A stretch of DNA of 64,000 nucleotides from Histidinibacterium aquaticum (GCF_008710275.1 NZ_VYQE01000004.1:434001-498000); one strand, 5' to 3'; counted from the stretch's first letter, positions 29,362 to 37,655 are shown. A program made the numbers and translations. Notes: generated by a model from the sequence alone, not told the origin.

Positions 29362-29760
29362 TTGAAACAAAAACCGATCCGCCTCCTGATCGTGGAGAGC
29401 GATCCGAGCCTGGCCTCCTTCTGGGCCCGGCACCTCTCCGCGCTCGGACACTCGGTCGAGGTCTGCGCCTCGGCCTGCGACGGCATCGCCTGGCTTTCGC
29501 GCCACCCGGCCGATGTCCTCGTCCTCGATGCCGAGCTCGAAGAAGCCTCCGGCCTCGCGGTCGCCGACTATGCGGCTGTCGCTCGGCCGGAGACCAGGGT
29601 CATCGTCGTCACCTCCGCCGGCGTCCTGTCCGACGGATCGATCTTTTCCCTCAGCACCAACACATGCGCACAGGTCAGCGCCGGCGCCCGGCTCGACGAT
29701 CTCGTGGCACTGGTCGAGCACCACGGAAATCGGGCGTCGGCCTCTAGGCCGCTGCCTTGA
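29362..29760 (+). CDS. Single-domain response regulator receiver, partly degenerate
   Basis: A 132-residue receiver domain with no output domain. Seen: the first strand RLLIVESD, the phosphoacceptor Asp56 in VLVLDAELEEASGL, and the Thr/Ser position in VIVVTSAG. The second acid of the usual pair is Ser13-Asp14 rather than two acids, and the conserved Lys before the last helix appears to be missing (the region reads AQVSAGARLDD). The start is uncertain: TTG at 29362 gives a compact receiver, but the frame is open to a TTG at 29284. The 3' end overlaps the reductase gene by 17 bases. It could be a phosphate sink or stand-alone partner for a kinase such as the LOV kinase 2.6 kb away. Confidence 0.72.
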   Translation: MKQKPIRLLIVESDPSLASFWARHLSALGHSVEVCASACDGIAWLSRHPADVLVLDAELEEASGLAVADYAAVARPETRVIVVTSAGVLSDGSIFSLSTNTCAQVSAGARLDDLVALVEHHGNRASASRPLP

Positions 29761-30751
29761 GGCCCTCGCGACCGTGCGGCGTATCGTAGTCGATGTCCGG
29801 CCCCACCGGCACGACCCGATGCGGATTGATCGACTCGTGGCTGTAGTAATAGTGGTGCTTGATGTGGTCGAAGTTGACCGTGTCCGCGACGCGCCCGCCG
29901 TCCGGCGTCGGCCACTGGTACAGTTCCCGGGTATAGGCCCAGAGGTTGGGGTAATCGATCAGCCGGTGCCGGTTGCACTTGAAGTGGCCGTGGTAGACCG
30001 GATCGAACCGGACGAGCGTCGTGAACAGCCGCCAGTCGGCCTCCGTGATCCGCTCTCCCATCAGGTAGCGCCGGGTCGAAAGACGCTCCTCCAGCCAGTC
30101 CATGGTCTCGAAGAGCGGATTCACCGCCTCCTCGTAGGCCTGCTGCGTGGTGGCAAAGCCCGACTTGTAGACCCCGTTGTTCAGCGTGTCGTAGATCCGG
30201 GCGTTGACCGGCTCCATCTCCTCCCGAAGCTCTTGGGGCCAGTAGTCGTCGGTGTTGCCGGTGATCTCGTTGAAAGCTTCGTTCAGCATCCGGATCACTT
30301 CCGAGCTTTCGTTCGAGACGATGGTCTCGCGTTCCTTGTCCCAGAGGATCGGCACGGTCACGCGGCCGGTCACCTGCGGGTCGGCCTTGATGTAGAGGTC
30401 GCGCGCGAAGGGGAACCCGTAGACATCGTCGCCCGTCGCTCCGGGCCAGTCGTCACCGAAGGTCCAGCCATCGTCGAGCATCTCCGGGTGAACCACGGAA
30501 AGCCCGATATGGGGCTCGAGGTCCTTGAGCTTCCGCATCACCAGCGCCCGGTGGGCCCAGGGGCAGGCGTAGCTGACATAGAGATGGTAACGGCCGGATT
30601 CCGCCGGGAAGCCGCCCTCGCCGGAGGGTCCGGGCGACCCGTCCTTGGTGATCCAGTTGCGGAATTTCGAGGTGGCGCGCTTGAAGCTGCCGCCCTCGGC
30701 GAGCTTCTCGAGACCTTCCACCTTCCATTTGCCGTCGACGAGCTGGCCCAT
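29744..30751 (-). CDS. Glutathionyl-hydroquinone reductase (YqjG/Xi-class GST)
   Basis: A 335-residue Xi-class glutathione transferase, expected to reduce glutathionyl-hydroquinones using glutathione. The catalytic Cys63 is in SYACPWAHRALVMRKLKGL-like context (seen as SYACPWAHRALVMRKLKDLE), with VPILWDKERETIVSNESSEVIRM as the glutathione-binding segment and a helical C-terminal domain ending in KHHYYYSHESINPHRVVPVG, typical of the class. The ATG at 30751 follows AAAGGAGG. The frame is open far upstream but nothing there resembles the family. It converges with the receiver gene and overlaps its end by 17 bases. Confidence 0.92.
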   Translation of the reverse strand: MGQLVDGKWKVEGLEKLAEGGSFKRATSKFRNWITKDGSPGPSGEGGFPAESGRYHLYVSYACPWAHRALVMRKLKDLEPHIGLSVVHPEMLDDGWTFGDDWPGATGDDVYGFPFARDLYIKADPQVTGRVTVPILWDKERETIVSNESSEVIRMLNEAFNEITGNTDDYWPQELREEMEPVNARIYDTLNNGVYKSGFATTQQAYEEAVNPLFETMDWLEERLSTRRYLMGERITEADWRLFTTLVRFDPVYHGHFKCNRHRLIDYPNLWAYTRELYQWPTPDGGRVADTVNFDHIKHHYYYSHESINPHRVVPVGPDIDYDTPHGREGLKAAA

Positions 30752-30857
30752 GCCGGCCTCCTTTCCTGCGTTGACCCGAAGATAAGACGTCCGACGCTTC
30801 TGCACACCCCGGCGGCCAGGCGCAGCCGCCTCGGCAGGAATGCACAGGTCCGGCCTG

Positions 30858-30962
30858 TCGGTGCTGTCCGCCGGGGCGTCGGGAATCGGGTGGCGTCCGG
30901 CAGCGGCGCCTAGTATCGGGAAGAGGACGACGCCCCGAACCGGGCCGGACAGGAGGCGCCGC
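30858..30962 (+). ncRNA. Candidate variant cobalamin riboswitch ahead of the cbiX operon
   Basis: The segment keeps several cobalamin-riboswitch blocks in the right order: CGGTGC, GGGAATCGGGTGG, CAGCGG, CGGGAAGAGGACGACG and a B12-box-like ACAGGAGGCGCC. The end CGGTGC (30859-30864) can pair fully with GCGCCG at 30956-30961 to close a P1 helix. The GCCACTG core and the long middle part are missing, so the form is shorter than the one at 21862. It lies about 90 bases before a seven-gene B12 operon, where such control is expected. Identity is inferred. Confidence 0.4.
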
Positions 30963-31051
30963 GTCGGGTCGACCCATTCCGGGGGCCACCGCGGTGCATC
31001 GTCGAACGCGCAATGCGGGGCGGACTCCGGCCGAAGAGAGTGGAGACGCCG

Positions 31052-31264
31052 ATGCGCGCCGTAATCCTGCCCCTGCTGTTCACCGCCGGAGCCGCGGAGG
31101 CCCATCCCGGACATATCGCCGAGGTCGCGGGCCACGGTCACTGGATCGCCGCTGGGGCCATCGGCATCGCCGTGGCGGTCGGCCTCTGGACCAAGTGGCG
31201 CGACCGCGACACTGATCCGGCGGACGAGGCCGAGGACGAATCCGCCGAGGAGCAGTCCGCATGA
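31052..31264 (+). CDS. Small DUF6732-like membrane protein, first gene of the cbiX operon
   Basis: A 70-residue protein with a signal-like start (MRAVILPLLFTAGAAEAHPGH), one membrane helix (WIAAGAIGIAVAVGLWTKW) and an acidic tail. His residues at the start of the mature part (HPGHIAEVAGHGHW) could touch metal. It resembles the small DUF6732 proteins seen in Rhodobacteraceae next to cbiX. Its stop overlaps the cbiX ATG (ATGA), so the two are translated together. A part in cobalt uptake or delivery is inferred only from the partner gene and the His residues. A ribosome binding site (GTGGAGA) precedes the start. Confidence 0.75.
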   Translation: MRAVILPLLFTAGAAEAHPGHIAEVAGHGHWIAAGAIGIAVAVGLWTKWRDRDTDPADEAEDESAEEQSA

Positions 31265-32334
31265 CCACCGGTGTCCTGCTCTGCGGTCACGGCTCGCGGG
31301 CCCAGTCCGCCGTGGACGAATTCGCGACACTGGCCCGGAAGCTCCCGCCGCTGCTGCCGCCGGACTGGCTGACGGACTACGGCTACCTCGAGTTCGCCAA
31401 CCCGGTTCTGCGCGACAGCCTCGACCGGCTGCGCGAGAAGGGCTGCGACCGGATCCTCGCCGTCCCCGGCATGCTCTTCGCCGCGATGCACGCCAAGAAC
31501 GACATTCCGACGGTGCTGAATACCTACGCCGCCGAGCACGGGATCGAGGTGCAGTACGGCCGCGAGCTCGGCGTCGATCCCAAGATGATCGCCGCCGCGG
31601 CCGCCCGTATCGAGGAGGTGCTCGAGGACGACGTGCCGCGTCACGAGACCTGTCTCGTGGTGATCGGGCGAGGCGCCTCCGACCCGGACGCCAACGGCAA
31701 CGTCGCCAAGATCGCCCGGATGCTGCACGAGGGTCTGGGCTTCGGCTGGTGCGAGGTGGGCTATTCCGGCGTGACCTTCCCACTGGTCGAGCCTTGCCTC
31801 TCCCACGTGGCGAAACTGGGCTACCGGCGCGTGGTCGTCTTCCCCTATTTCCTCTTCTCCGGCATCCTCATCGACCGGATCTACGGCTTCACCGACGAGG
31901 TCGCCGCCCGGCACCCCGAGATCGAGTTCCGCAAGGCACCCTACCTCGGCGACCATCCGCAGGTGCTCGAGACCTTCGCCGAGCGCGTGACCGAGCTGGT
32001 GGGCGAAACGCCGCCCCCGAACTGCGCGATGTGCAAGTACCGCACGCAGGTCCTCGGCTTCGAGCACGAGGTCGGCGCGGTCCAGGAGAGCCATCACCAT
32101 CACGTCGAAGGCCAGGGCGCCGCGGCGCCGGGCTCGAACGTTGCGGACTGCGATCTCTGCGGCGACTTCTGCACCGGCCTCTGTCGCCTCGACCAGGCGC
32201 ATGACCACCATCACCACGGCCACGATCACCACCACGACCACGGCGACCATCACCATCACCACCATGCGCCCTATCCCCATGCCGACCATCCGCATGGACC
32301 CGAAAGCGCGCGCCGGACGGCGAAGTCGCGATGA
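31261..32334 (+). CDS. cbiX: Sirohydrochlorin cobaltochelatase CbiX, long form, with His-rich tail
   Basis: Inserts cobalt into sirohydrochlorin, the early-cobalt route to corrinoids. The 357-residue protein has two CbiX halves: LLCGHGSRAQSAVDEF with an active-site His at the N terminus, and ETCLVVIGRGASDPDANG with VFPYFLFSGILIDRI in the middle. After residue 250 come Cys255/Cys258 (NCAMCKYRT) and Cys297/300/304/308 (CDLCGDFCTGLC), which could bind an iron-sulfur cluster, and then a tail with about 20 His residues that should store or deliver cobalt. It overlaps the DUF6732-like gene and is followed by a dispersed repeat before cobH. The window also has CobN, which inserts cobalt late. Confidence 0.93.
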   Translation: MTTGVLLCGHGSRAQSAVDEFATLARKLPPLLPPDWLTDYGYLEFANPVLRDSLDRLREKGCDRILAVPGMLFAAMHAKNDIPTVLNTYAAEHGIEVQYGRELGVDPKMIAAAAARIEEVLEDDVPRHETCLVVIGRGASDPDANGNVAKIARMLHEGLGFGWCEVGYSGVTFPLVEPCLSHVAKLGYRRVVVFPYFLFSGILIDRIYGFTDEVAARHPEIEFRKAPYLGDHPQVLETFAERVTELVGETPPPNCAMCKYRTQVLGFEHEVGAVQESHHHHVEGQGAAAPGSNVADCDLCGDFCTGLCRLDQAHDHHHHGHDHHHDHGDHHHHHHAPYPHADHPHGPESARRTAKSR

Positions 32335-32399
32335 TCCCTCTTCTGGGGCGAAATATCCCGGGGGGAGTCGGCCCCTGGCCGACGGGGGGCAGGCCCCCC
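32335..32399 (+). repeat. Dispersed intergenic hairpin repeat, copy 1
   Basis: Starts right after the cbiX stop. It aligns over about 65 bases with the copy at 43871-43940 read on the minus strand: CTTCTGGGGCGAAATATCCC here against CTTCATCTAGCTCCAAATACCC there, then GGGGGGAGTC, GGCCCCT, and a terminal hairpin GGGGGG-CAGG-CCCCCC. The hairpin arms are kept in both copies though the sequences differ. Similar elements occur widely in Rhodobacterales by my recollection. It may end or stabilise transcripts. Confidence 0.65.
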
Positions 32400-32410
32400 A
32401 TTGCCCGGCC

Positions 32411-33058
32411 ATGAGGCCCTACCTTACCGATCCCGCGGCGATCTACGCCGAGAGCTTCGCGACCGTCCGTCGGGAAGCCCGGCTCGACCGCTTCCCGCCC
32501 GCGATGGAGCCCGTCGTCGTCCGCCTCATCCATGCCTGCGGCATGGTCGAGATTGCCGACCGCCTTGCCTTCTCCCCTCGCGCGGCCGAGGTCGGCCAGG
32601 CCGCCCTCGCTGCCGGGGCCCCGGTCCTCTGCGATTGCGAGATGGTGGCCTCCGGGCTCATCCGGCGGATATTGCCCGATGGCACAGAGGTCCGCGTCAC
32701 CCTCAACGACCCCTCTGTCCCCGATCTCGCCCGGCAGCTGGGCACGACCCGGTCCGCCGCGGCCGTCGAGCTCTGGCGGGAGCATCTGGCCGGGGCGGTG
32801 GTCGCGATCGGCAACGCCCCGACGGCCCTTTTCCACTTGCTCGAGAGGCTGGACGAGGGCTGGCCCAAGCCCGCCCTCATCCTCGGGTTTCCCGTCGGCT
32901 TCGTGGGCGCCGCCGAATCCAAGGCCGAGCTCGCCTCGGACCCCAGGGGCTGCGAGTTCATCGCGCTTCGCGGCCGCCGCGGCGGCTCGGCCATGGCGAG
33001 TGCAGCCGTCAACGCCCTCGCCAGCGAGGTCGCGCGCCGCGCGGACGAGCGCCCGTGA
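32411..33058 (+). CDS. cobH: Precorrin-8X methylmutase
   Basis: Moves the methyl group from C11 to C12 of precorrin-8X to give hydrogenobyrinic acid. The 215-residue protein has the catalytic-type His41 in VVRLIHACGMVEIADRL, the segment PVLCDCEMVASGLIRR and AIGNAPTALFHLLE with GFPVGFVGAAESK, all typical. The ATG at 32411 begins the conserved fold; the frame is open back into cbiX but no homology is seen there. The stop overlaps the cobL GTG (GTGA), so translation is coupled. It is the first gene after the repeat in the B12 operon. Confidence 0.95.
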   Translation: MRPYLTDPAAIYAESFATVRREARLDRFPPAMEPVVVRLIHACGMVEIADRLAFSPRAAEVGQAALAAGAPVLCDCEMVASGLIRRILPDGTEVRVTLNDPSVPDLARQLGTTRSAAAVELWREHLAGAVVAIGNAPTALFHLLERLDEGWPKPALILGFPVGFVGAAESKAELASDPRGCEFIALRGRRGGSAMASAAVNALASEVARRADERP

Positions 33059-34257
33059 CCGCGCCCTGGCTCCATATCGTGGGCATCGGCGAGGAGGGTC
33101 TCGACGGCCTGACGCCCGCCACACTCGCCGTGGTCGAAAGCGCCGAGGTCATCCTTGGCGGCGATCGACACCATGATCTCTCACGGTCGGTCAAGGCGGA
33201 GCGTATCGCCTGGCCCTCCCCCTTCGACGCGATGATCGACACGATCCGCGGGTTGAAGGGCCGCCGCGCCGTGATCCTCGTTACCGGCGACCCGCTCTGG
33301 TTCTCTGTCGGCGCGCGTATCGGCCGTGCGATCGATCCGGACGAAATCGTCTACCACCCGCAGCTTTCGGCCTTCCAGCTCGCCGCCGCGCGCATGGGAT
33401 GGAGCCTCGCCGACGTGGAGACGCTCACCGTTCACGGACGGCCGGTCGAGCAGATGATCGCCTTCATCCAGCCTGACGCGCGCCTGCTGATCCTCACGAC
33501 AGGAGAGGACACGCCCGCCCGGATCGCCCGCTTCCTCGCAGAGCGCGGTTTCGGCGCATCCCGCCTGACGGTGCTCGCGAGCATGGGCGGGGCCGAGGAA
33601 GCGCGGTTCGACGGCCGGGCAGACAGCTGGGATCACGCGGTCCCCGCCTTCAACACGCTCGCCGTCGAATGCATCGCGGCTCCCGATGCGGCGCTTGTCC
33701 CTCGTGTGCCCGGTCTCGATGACACGCTCTTCCGTTCCGACGGCACCATGACGAAGCAGGAGGTCCGCGCGGCCACGCTCGCGAAGCTGATGCCCATGCG
33801 CGGGGCCCTGCTCTGGGACATCGGCAGCGGCAGCGGCTCGGTCGGCATCGAATGGATGCGCGCCGCCCGCTACGCCCGCGCCATCGGGATCGAGCCGCGC
33901 GCGGATCGCCGCGCCATGGCGGCGGAGAATGCCCTCGCGCTTGGCACGCCGCGGCTGGAGCTGGTCGACGGCGAGGCGCCAGCCGCCCTGGAGGGGCTCG
34001 ATGCCCCCGACGCGATCTTCATCGGCGGCGGCCTCTCGCCGGAGGTCTTCGAGGCGTGCTGGTCCGCGCTCCGCCCTCTCGGTCGGCTCGTGGCCAATGC
34101 CGTGACCCTCGAATCCGAGGCCGAACTCGTCGCCCTGCACGCCCGCCACGGAGGCCAGCTCGCCCGGATCGCGGTGCACCGTGCCGAGCCCGTCGGACGG
34201 CTGACCGGCTGGCGGCCCTTCATGCCGGTCACCCAGTGGAGCCTGGTGAAGCGATGA
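33055..34257 (+). CDS. cobL: Precorrin-6Y C5,15-methyltransferase (decarboxylating)
   Basis: Methylates C5 and C15 and decarboxylates the acetate on C12, turning precorrin-6B into precorrin-8X. The 400-residue protein has two domains: an N-terminal tetrapyrrole methylase (LHIVGIGEEGLDGLTP, ILVTGDPLWFSVGARIGR) and, from about residue 225, a CbiT-like SAM methyltransferase with LLWDIGSGSGSVGIEWMR. It starts at the GTG 33055, overlapping cobH, and overlaps cobI by four bases. Full length. Confidence 0.95.
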   Translation: MTAPWLHIVGIGEEGLDGLTPATLAVVESAEVILGGDRHHDLSRSVKAERIAWPSPFDAMIDTIRGLKGRRAVILVTGDPLWFSVGARIGRAIDPDEIVYHPQLSAFQLAAARMGWSLADVETLTVHGRPVEQMIAFIQPDARLLILTTGEDTPARIARFLAERGFGASRLTVLASMGGAEEARFDGRADSWDHAVPAFNTLAVECIAAPDAALVPRVPGLDDTLFRSDGTMTKQEVRAATLAKLMPMRGALLWDIGSGSGSVGIEWMRAARYARAIGIEPRADRRAMAAENALALGTPRLELVDGEAPAALEGLDAPDAIFIGGGLSPEVFEACWSALRPLGRLVANAVTLESEAELVALHARHGGQLARIAVHRAEPVGRLTGWRPFMPVTQWSLVKR

Positions 34258-34958
34258 CCGGAACGCTCTACGGCGTCGGCCTCGGTCCCGGGGCCCCGGA
34301 CCTTCTGACCCTGCGCGCTGCGCGGCTGGTCGAGCGCGCCCGCGTCGTGGCCTATCCCACGCTGGCGGGCGCGCCGAGTTTCGCCCGCTCCATCGTCGCT
34401 GACCTCCTGCCCGGGGGCATCCCAGAGATCGTCATCGACCTGCCGATGCGGGCCGGTGACCGCGCCCCCGCGCAGGCCGCCTACGACGCGGGCGCCGACC
34501 GGATCGCGCAGGAACTCGCGGCGGGGCGCGACGTCGTCTGCCTCTGCGAAGGCGACCCGTTTCTCTACGGCTCCTTCATGTACCTTCATGCCCGTCTCGC
34601 TCCGAGGTTCCCCGTCGAGATCGTGCCGGGAATCACCTCGGTGACCGCCGCTGCGGCGTCCGCAGCCCAACCACTGGCCGCCCGGAACGAGGTCTTCACC
34701 GTTCTCCCGGCTCCCCTGCCGGAAGAGCGGCTCGCCGAAGAGATCGATGCCTCGGACGCCCTCGCCATCCTCAAGCTGGGCCGGCACATGCCCAAGATTC
34801 GCGCCCTGCTGGAGGCGCGCGGCCTGACCGCCAAGGCGACCTACGTCGAGCGCGCGACCCTGGGTGAAGAGCGCATTTGCCCCCTGGCGGATGCGCCGGA
34901 CAGCGCGCCCTACTTCTCGATGATCCTCGTTCTGAAAGGCGCCGACCCTTGGCTCTAG
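34254..34958 (+). CDS. cobI: Precorrin-2 C20-methyltransferase
   Basis: Methylates precorrin-2 at C20 with SAM, giving precorrin-3A. The 234-residue protein is a tetrapyrrole methylase with GTLYGVGLGPGAPDLLTLRAARLV at the N terminus and VCLCEGDPFLYGSFMYLH and IVPGITSVTAAAASAAQPL in the middle. It begins in an ATGA overlap with cobL, and its end overlaps the proposed start of the CbiG-CobJ gene by ten bases. With CbiX present it could accept the cobalt form (CbiL activity), which sequence alone does not settle. Confidence 0.94.
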   Translation: MTGTLYGVGLGPGAPDLLTLRAARLVERARVVAYPTLAGAPSFARSIVADLLPGGIPEIVIDLPMRAGDRAPAQAAYDAGADRIAQELAAGRDVVCLCEGDPFLYGSFMYLHARLAPRFPVEIVPGITSVTAAAASAAQPLAARNEVFTVLPAPLPEERLAEEIDASDALAILKLGRHMPKIRALLEARGLTAKATYVERATLGEERICPLADAPDSAPYFSMILVLKGADPWL

Positions 34959-36790
34959 CTCCCGTCGTCATCGCGCTCTCCGCCTCCGGAGAGGCAACCG
35001 CCCACCGGATCGCCCGGGCACTCGGGGCCGAGGTGCACGGCCGGGCCGGACGCGTCTCGGACGCCGAGGCCTGGTTCGACAATGCCCTCGACGCTATACG
35101 GGACCTCTTCCTTGCTGGAAGGCCGATCATTGGGGTCTGCGCGAGTGGTATCTTGATACGGGCCATTGGGCCGCACCTTGCCGACAAGCGTTCTGAGCCG
35201 CCGGTCCTCTCGGTCTCCGACGACGGCTCGGTCGTCGTGCCTCTGCTCGGCGGCCATCGCGGCGCGAACCGTCTGGCCCGCGAGACCGCGCTGGCGCTGG
35301 AAGGGACCGCCGCCGTCACCACCGCCGGGGACGTGGCCCTCGGGCTCGCACTCGACGAACCTCCGCCCGGCTGGCATCTCGCTACGCCGGATCTCTCGAA
35401 GGAGGCCATGGCGCGCCTGCTTTCGGGTGCGCGGGCCCGTCTCGGCGGCGAAGCGGCGGCCGAAGCAGTCTGGCTTGCCGACCTTCCGCTGGCAGATCCG
35501 GACGAGCCGGACCCGGTGGAGATCGACCTGACCATCTCTCCTCCGCGCGAAGGTGTCCTGACTTTCCATCCGCAGCACCATGTCCTCGGCGTCGGCTGCG
35601 CCCGCGACTGCGCGCCCGGCGAGTTGGAACAACTCGCCCGCGAGGCGCTCAACGCCGCCGAAATCGCCCCCGGCGCTCTCGCCGCGATTGGTACGCTCGA
35701 CCTGAAGGCCGACGAACCCGCCGTGCTCCAGCTTGCCCGGACGCTCGGTGTGCCGCTTCGGGTCTTCCCGGCTGAAGAGCTCGAGAATGAGACGCCCCGG
35801 CTCGCAACGCCCTCGGACCTCGTGTTCCAGGAGGTCGGCTGCCACGGAGTCTCCGAAGGCGCGGCGCTCGCTCTCGCTGGCCCTGACGGCACCCTCGTCC
35901 GGTCCAAGGCCAAGACGGCGAACGCCACCTGCGCCCTTGCCGCCGCGCCCACCCCCATCTCCACCCTGGCGGGCCGCGCCCGGGGCCGTCTCTCCGTCGT
36001 CGGGATCGGACCGGGCCAGTCGGCCTGGCGGACGCCCGAGGCCTCGCGCCTGATCGCCGAGGCGGACGAGCTGGTGGGCTATGGCCTCTACATCGACCTC
36101 CTGGGTCCGCTGGCGGCGGGCAAGCCGCGCACCGACTTTCCGCTCGGGGGCGAAGAGGACCGCTGCCGCCATGCCCTCGAGCGTGCCGGCGAGGGACGGA
36201 ACGTCGCGCTGGTCTGCTCCGGCGATGCCGGGATCTACGCCATGGGCGCGCTCGTCTTCGAACTGCTGGACCGCGACGGCGAGACCGGCGTCAGCGCCGC
36301 CGCCCGTCGGGCGGAGGTGATCTGCAGCCCCGGCGTCTCCGCCCTCCAGGCCGCGGCGGCGCGGGCCGGCGCCCCTCTGGGTCACGACTTCTGCGCCATT
36401 TCGCTGTCGGATCTCCTCACCCGGCGCGAGGACATCCTCCGCCGGATCAGGGCGGCGGCCGAGGGCGACTTCGTCATCGCCTTCTACAATCCCGTCTCGC
36501 GCCGCCGTCGCACTCTGCTGGCCGAGGCCCGCGACATGCTCCTGAAGCACCGACCCGCCGACACGCCGGTCCTTCTGGCCCAAAGCCTCGGCCGCCCCGA
36601 GGAGACGCTGACCTACCGCCGTCTCGACGCCCTCGACGTGGACGAGGTGGACATGCTGACCGTCGTCCTCGTCGGCGCCTCGACCACCCGGCTCGCGCGG
36701 ATGGGCGAAGGGCCCCGCATGTACACGCCTCGCGGCTACGCCCGGAAGATCGACGGCGACCTCGCCGGCACGAAGGAAACGACCGAATGA
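34949..36790 (+). CDS. cobJ: CbiG-CobJ fusion: cobalt-precorrin-5A hydrolase and precorrin-3B C17-methyltransferase
   Basis: A 613-residue two-part enzyme. Residues about 1-330 are CbiG-like: an N-terminal half (VVIALSASGEATAHRIAR, GGHRGANRLARETA) and a C-terminal CobE/CbiG domain (HHVLGVGCARDCAPGELEQL, TLDLKADEPAVLQLAR). From about residue 350 a CobJ/CbiH methylase follows (RLSVVGIGPGQSAWRTPEA, VCSGDAGIYAMGAL, FVIAFYNPVSRRR, TVVLVGAST). CobJ contracts the ring and methylates C17. CbiG belongs to the anaerobic, cobalt-first route. The start is a TTG at 34949 inside the end of cobI; this is the first codon that keeps the CbiG strand whole. It overlaps cobM by four bases. Confidence 0.9.
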   Translation: MALAPVVIALSASGEATAHRIARALGAEVHGRAGRVSDAEAWFDNALDAIRDLFLAGRPIIGVCASGILIRAIGPHLADKRSEPPVLSVSDDGSVVVPLLGGHRGANRLARETALALEGTAAVTTAGDVALGLALDEPPPGWHLATPDLSKEAMARLLSGARARLGGEAAAEAVWLADLPLADPDEPDPVEIDLTISPPREGVLTFHPQHHVLGVGCARDCAPGELEQLAREALNAAEIAPGALAAIGTLDLKADEPAVLQLARTLGVPLRVFPAEELENETPRLATPSDLVFQEVGCHGVSEGAALALAGPDGTLVRSKAKTANATCALAAAPTPISTLAGRARGRLSVVGIGPGQSAWRTPEASRLIAEADELVGYGLYIDLLGPLAAGKPRTDFPLGGEEDRCRHALERAGEGRNVALVCSGDAGIYAMGALVFELLDRDGETGVSAAARRAEVICSPGVSALQAAAARAGAPLGHDFCAISLSDLLTRREDILRRIRAAAEGDFVIAFYNPVSRRRRTLLAEARDMLLKHRPADTPVLLAQSLGRPEETLTYRRLDALDVDEVDMLTVVLVGASTTRLARMGEGPRMYTPRGYARKIDGDLAGTKETTE

Positions 36791-37563
36791 CCGTCTATTT
36801 CATCGGCGCCGGCCCCGGCGACCCGGAACTCCTGACCCTGAAGGCCGCCCGCCTGATAGAGGCCTGCCCGGTCTGCCTCTATGCCGGGTCTCTCGTGCCC
36901 GAGGCGGTGATCGCCCGTGCGCCCGGCGACGCCCTCGTGCGTGACACCGCACCGATGACGCTGGATCAGACCCATGCCGAGATTGCGGCGGCTCACGCCA
37001 AGGGGCAGGACGTCGCCCGGGTCCATTCCGGTGATCCCTCCCTCTACGGCGCGATCGCCGAGCAGATCCGGCGGCTTAAGGCGGACGACATCCCCTACGA
37101 GATCGTCCCGGGGGTGCCTGCCTATGCCGCCGCCGCCGCGGTGCTGGGGCAGGAGCTCACCGTGCCGGAGGTGGCGCAGTCCATAGTCCTGACGCGCATG
37201 TCCATGAAGTCGACGTCGATGCCCGAAGGCGAGCGGCTCGAGGTCTTCGCCCGCAGTGGCGCCACGCTGGCCATCCACCTCGGCGTGCGGGCCCTGCGGG
37301 AGATCGAACGGCAACTCGTGCCCTACTACGGGGCCGACTGCCCGGTCGCCGTGGTCTACCGAGTCGGCTGGCCTGACCAGATGATTCTCCGTGGCACCTT
37401 GTCGGATATCCGCGAGGCCGTACGGGCTGCAAAAATCACGCGCACAGCGCTGATCCTCGTCGGGCCGGCGCTGTCAAATCAGAACGGATTTCCGGACTCC
37501 GCGCTATACGATGCGGCAAAACCGCATGTCCTTCGGCCGCGCGCCTCTACCCCGAAAGCGTGA
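36787..37563 (+). CDS. cobM: Precorrin-4 C11-methyltransferase
   Basis: Methylates precorrin-4 at C11, giving precorrin-5. The 258-residue tetrapyrrole methylase shows TVYFIGAGPGDPELLTLKAARLI, ARVHSGDPSLYGAIAEQIRRL and YEIVPGVPAYAAAAAVLGQELTVP, and the family's VYRVGWPDQMILRGTL. It begins in an ATGA overlap with the CbiG-CobJ gene and is the last clear B12 gene of this operon. CobK, CobF, CobG or CobZ, and CobB are not in the window, so other parts of the pathway must lie elsewhere. Confidence 0.95.
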   Translation: MTVYFIGAGPGDPELLTLKAARLIEACPVCLYAGSLVPEAVIARAPGDALVRDTAPMTLDQTHAEIAAAHAKGQDVARVHSGDPSLYGAIAEQIRRLKADDIPYEIVPGVPAYAAAAAVLGQELTVPEVAQSIVLTRMSMKSTSMPEGERLEVFARSGATLAIHLGVRALREIERQLVPYYGADCPVAVVYRVGWPDQMILRGTLSDIREAVRAAKITRTALILVGPALSNQNGFPDSALYDAAKPHVLRPRASTPKA

Positions 37564-37655
37564 CGCCCGCGCCGCGCGCTGCGGTGCGGCGGAGCTTCGT
37601 TCTTGATTTGTGATCGCAGGCCGCCATCTTGCGTCGCAAGCGTAGGGGACACGAC

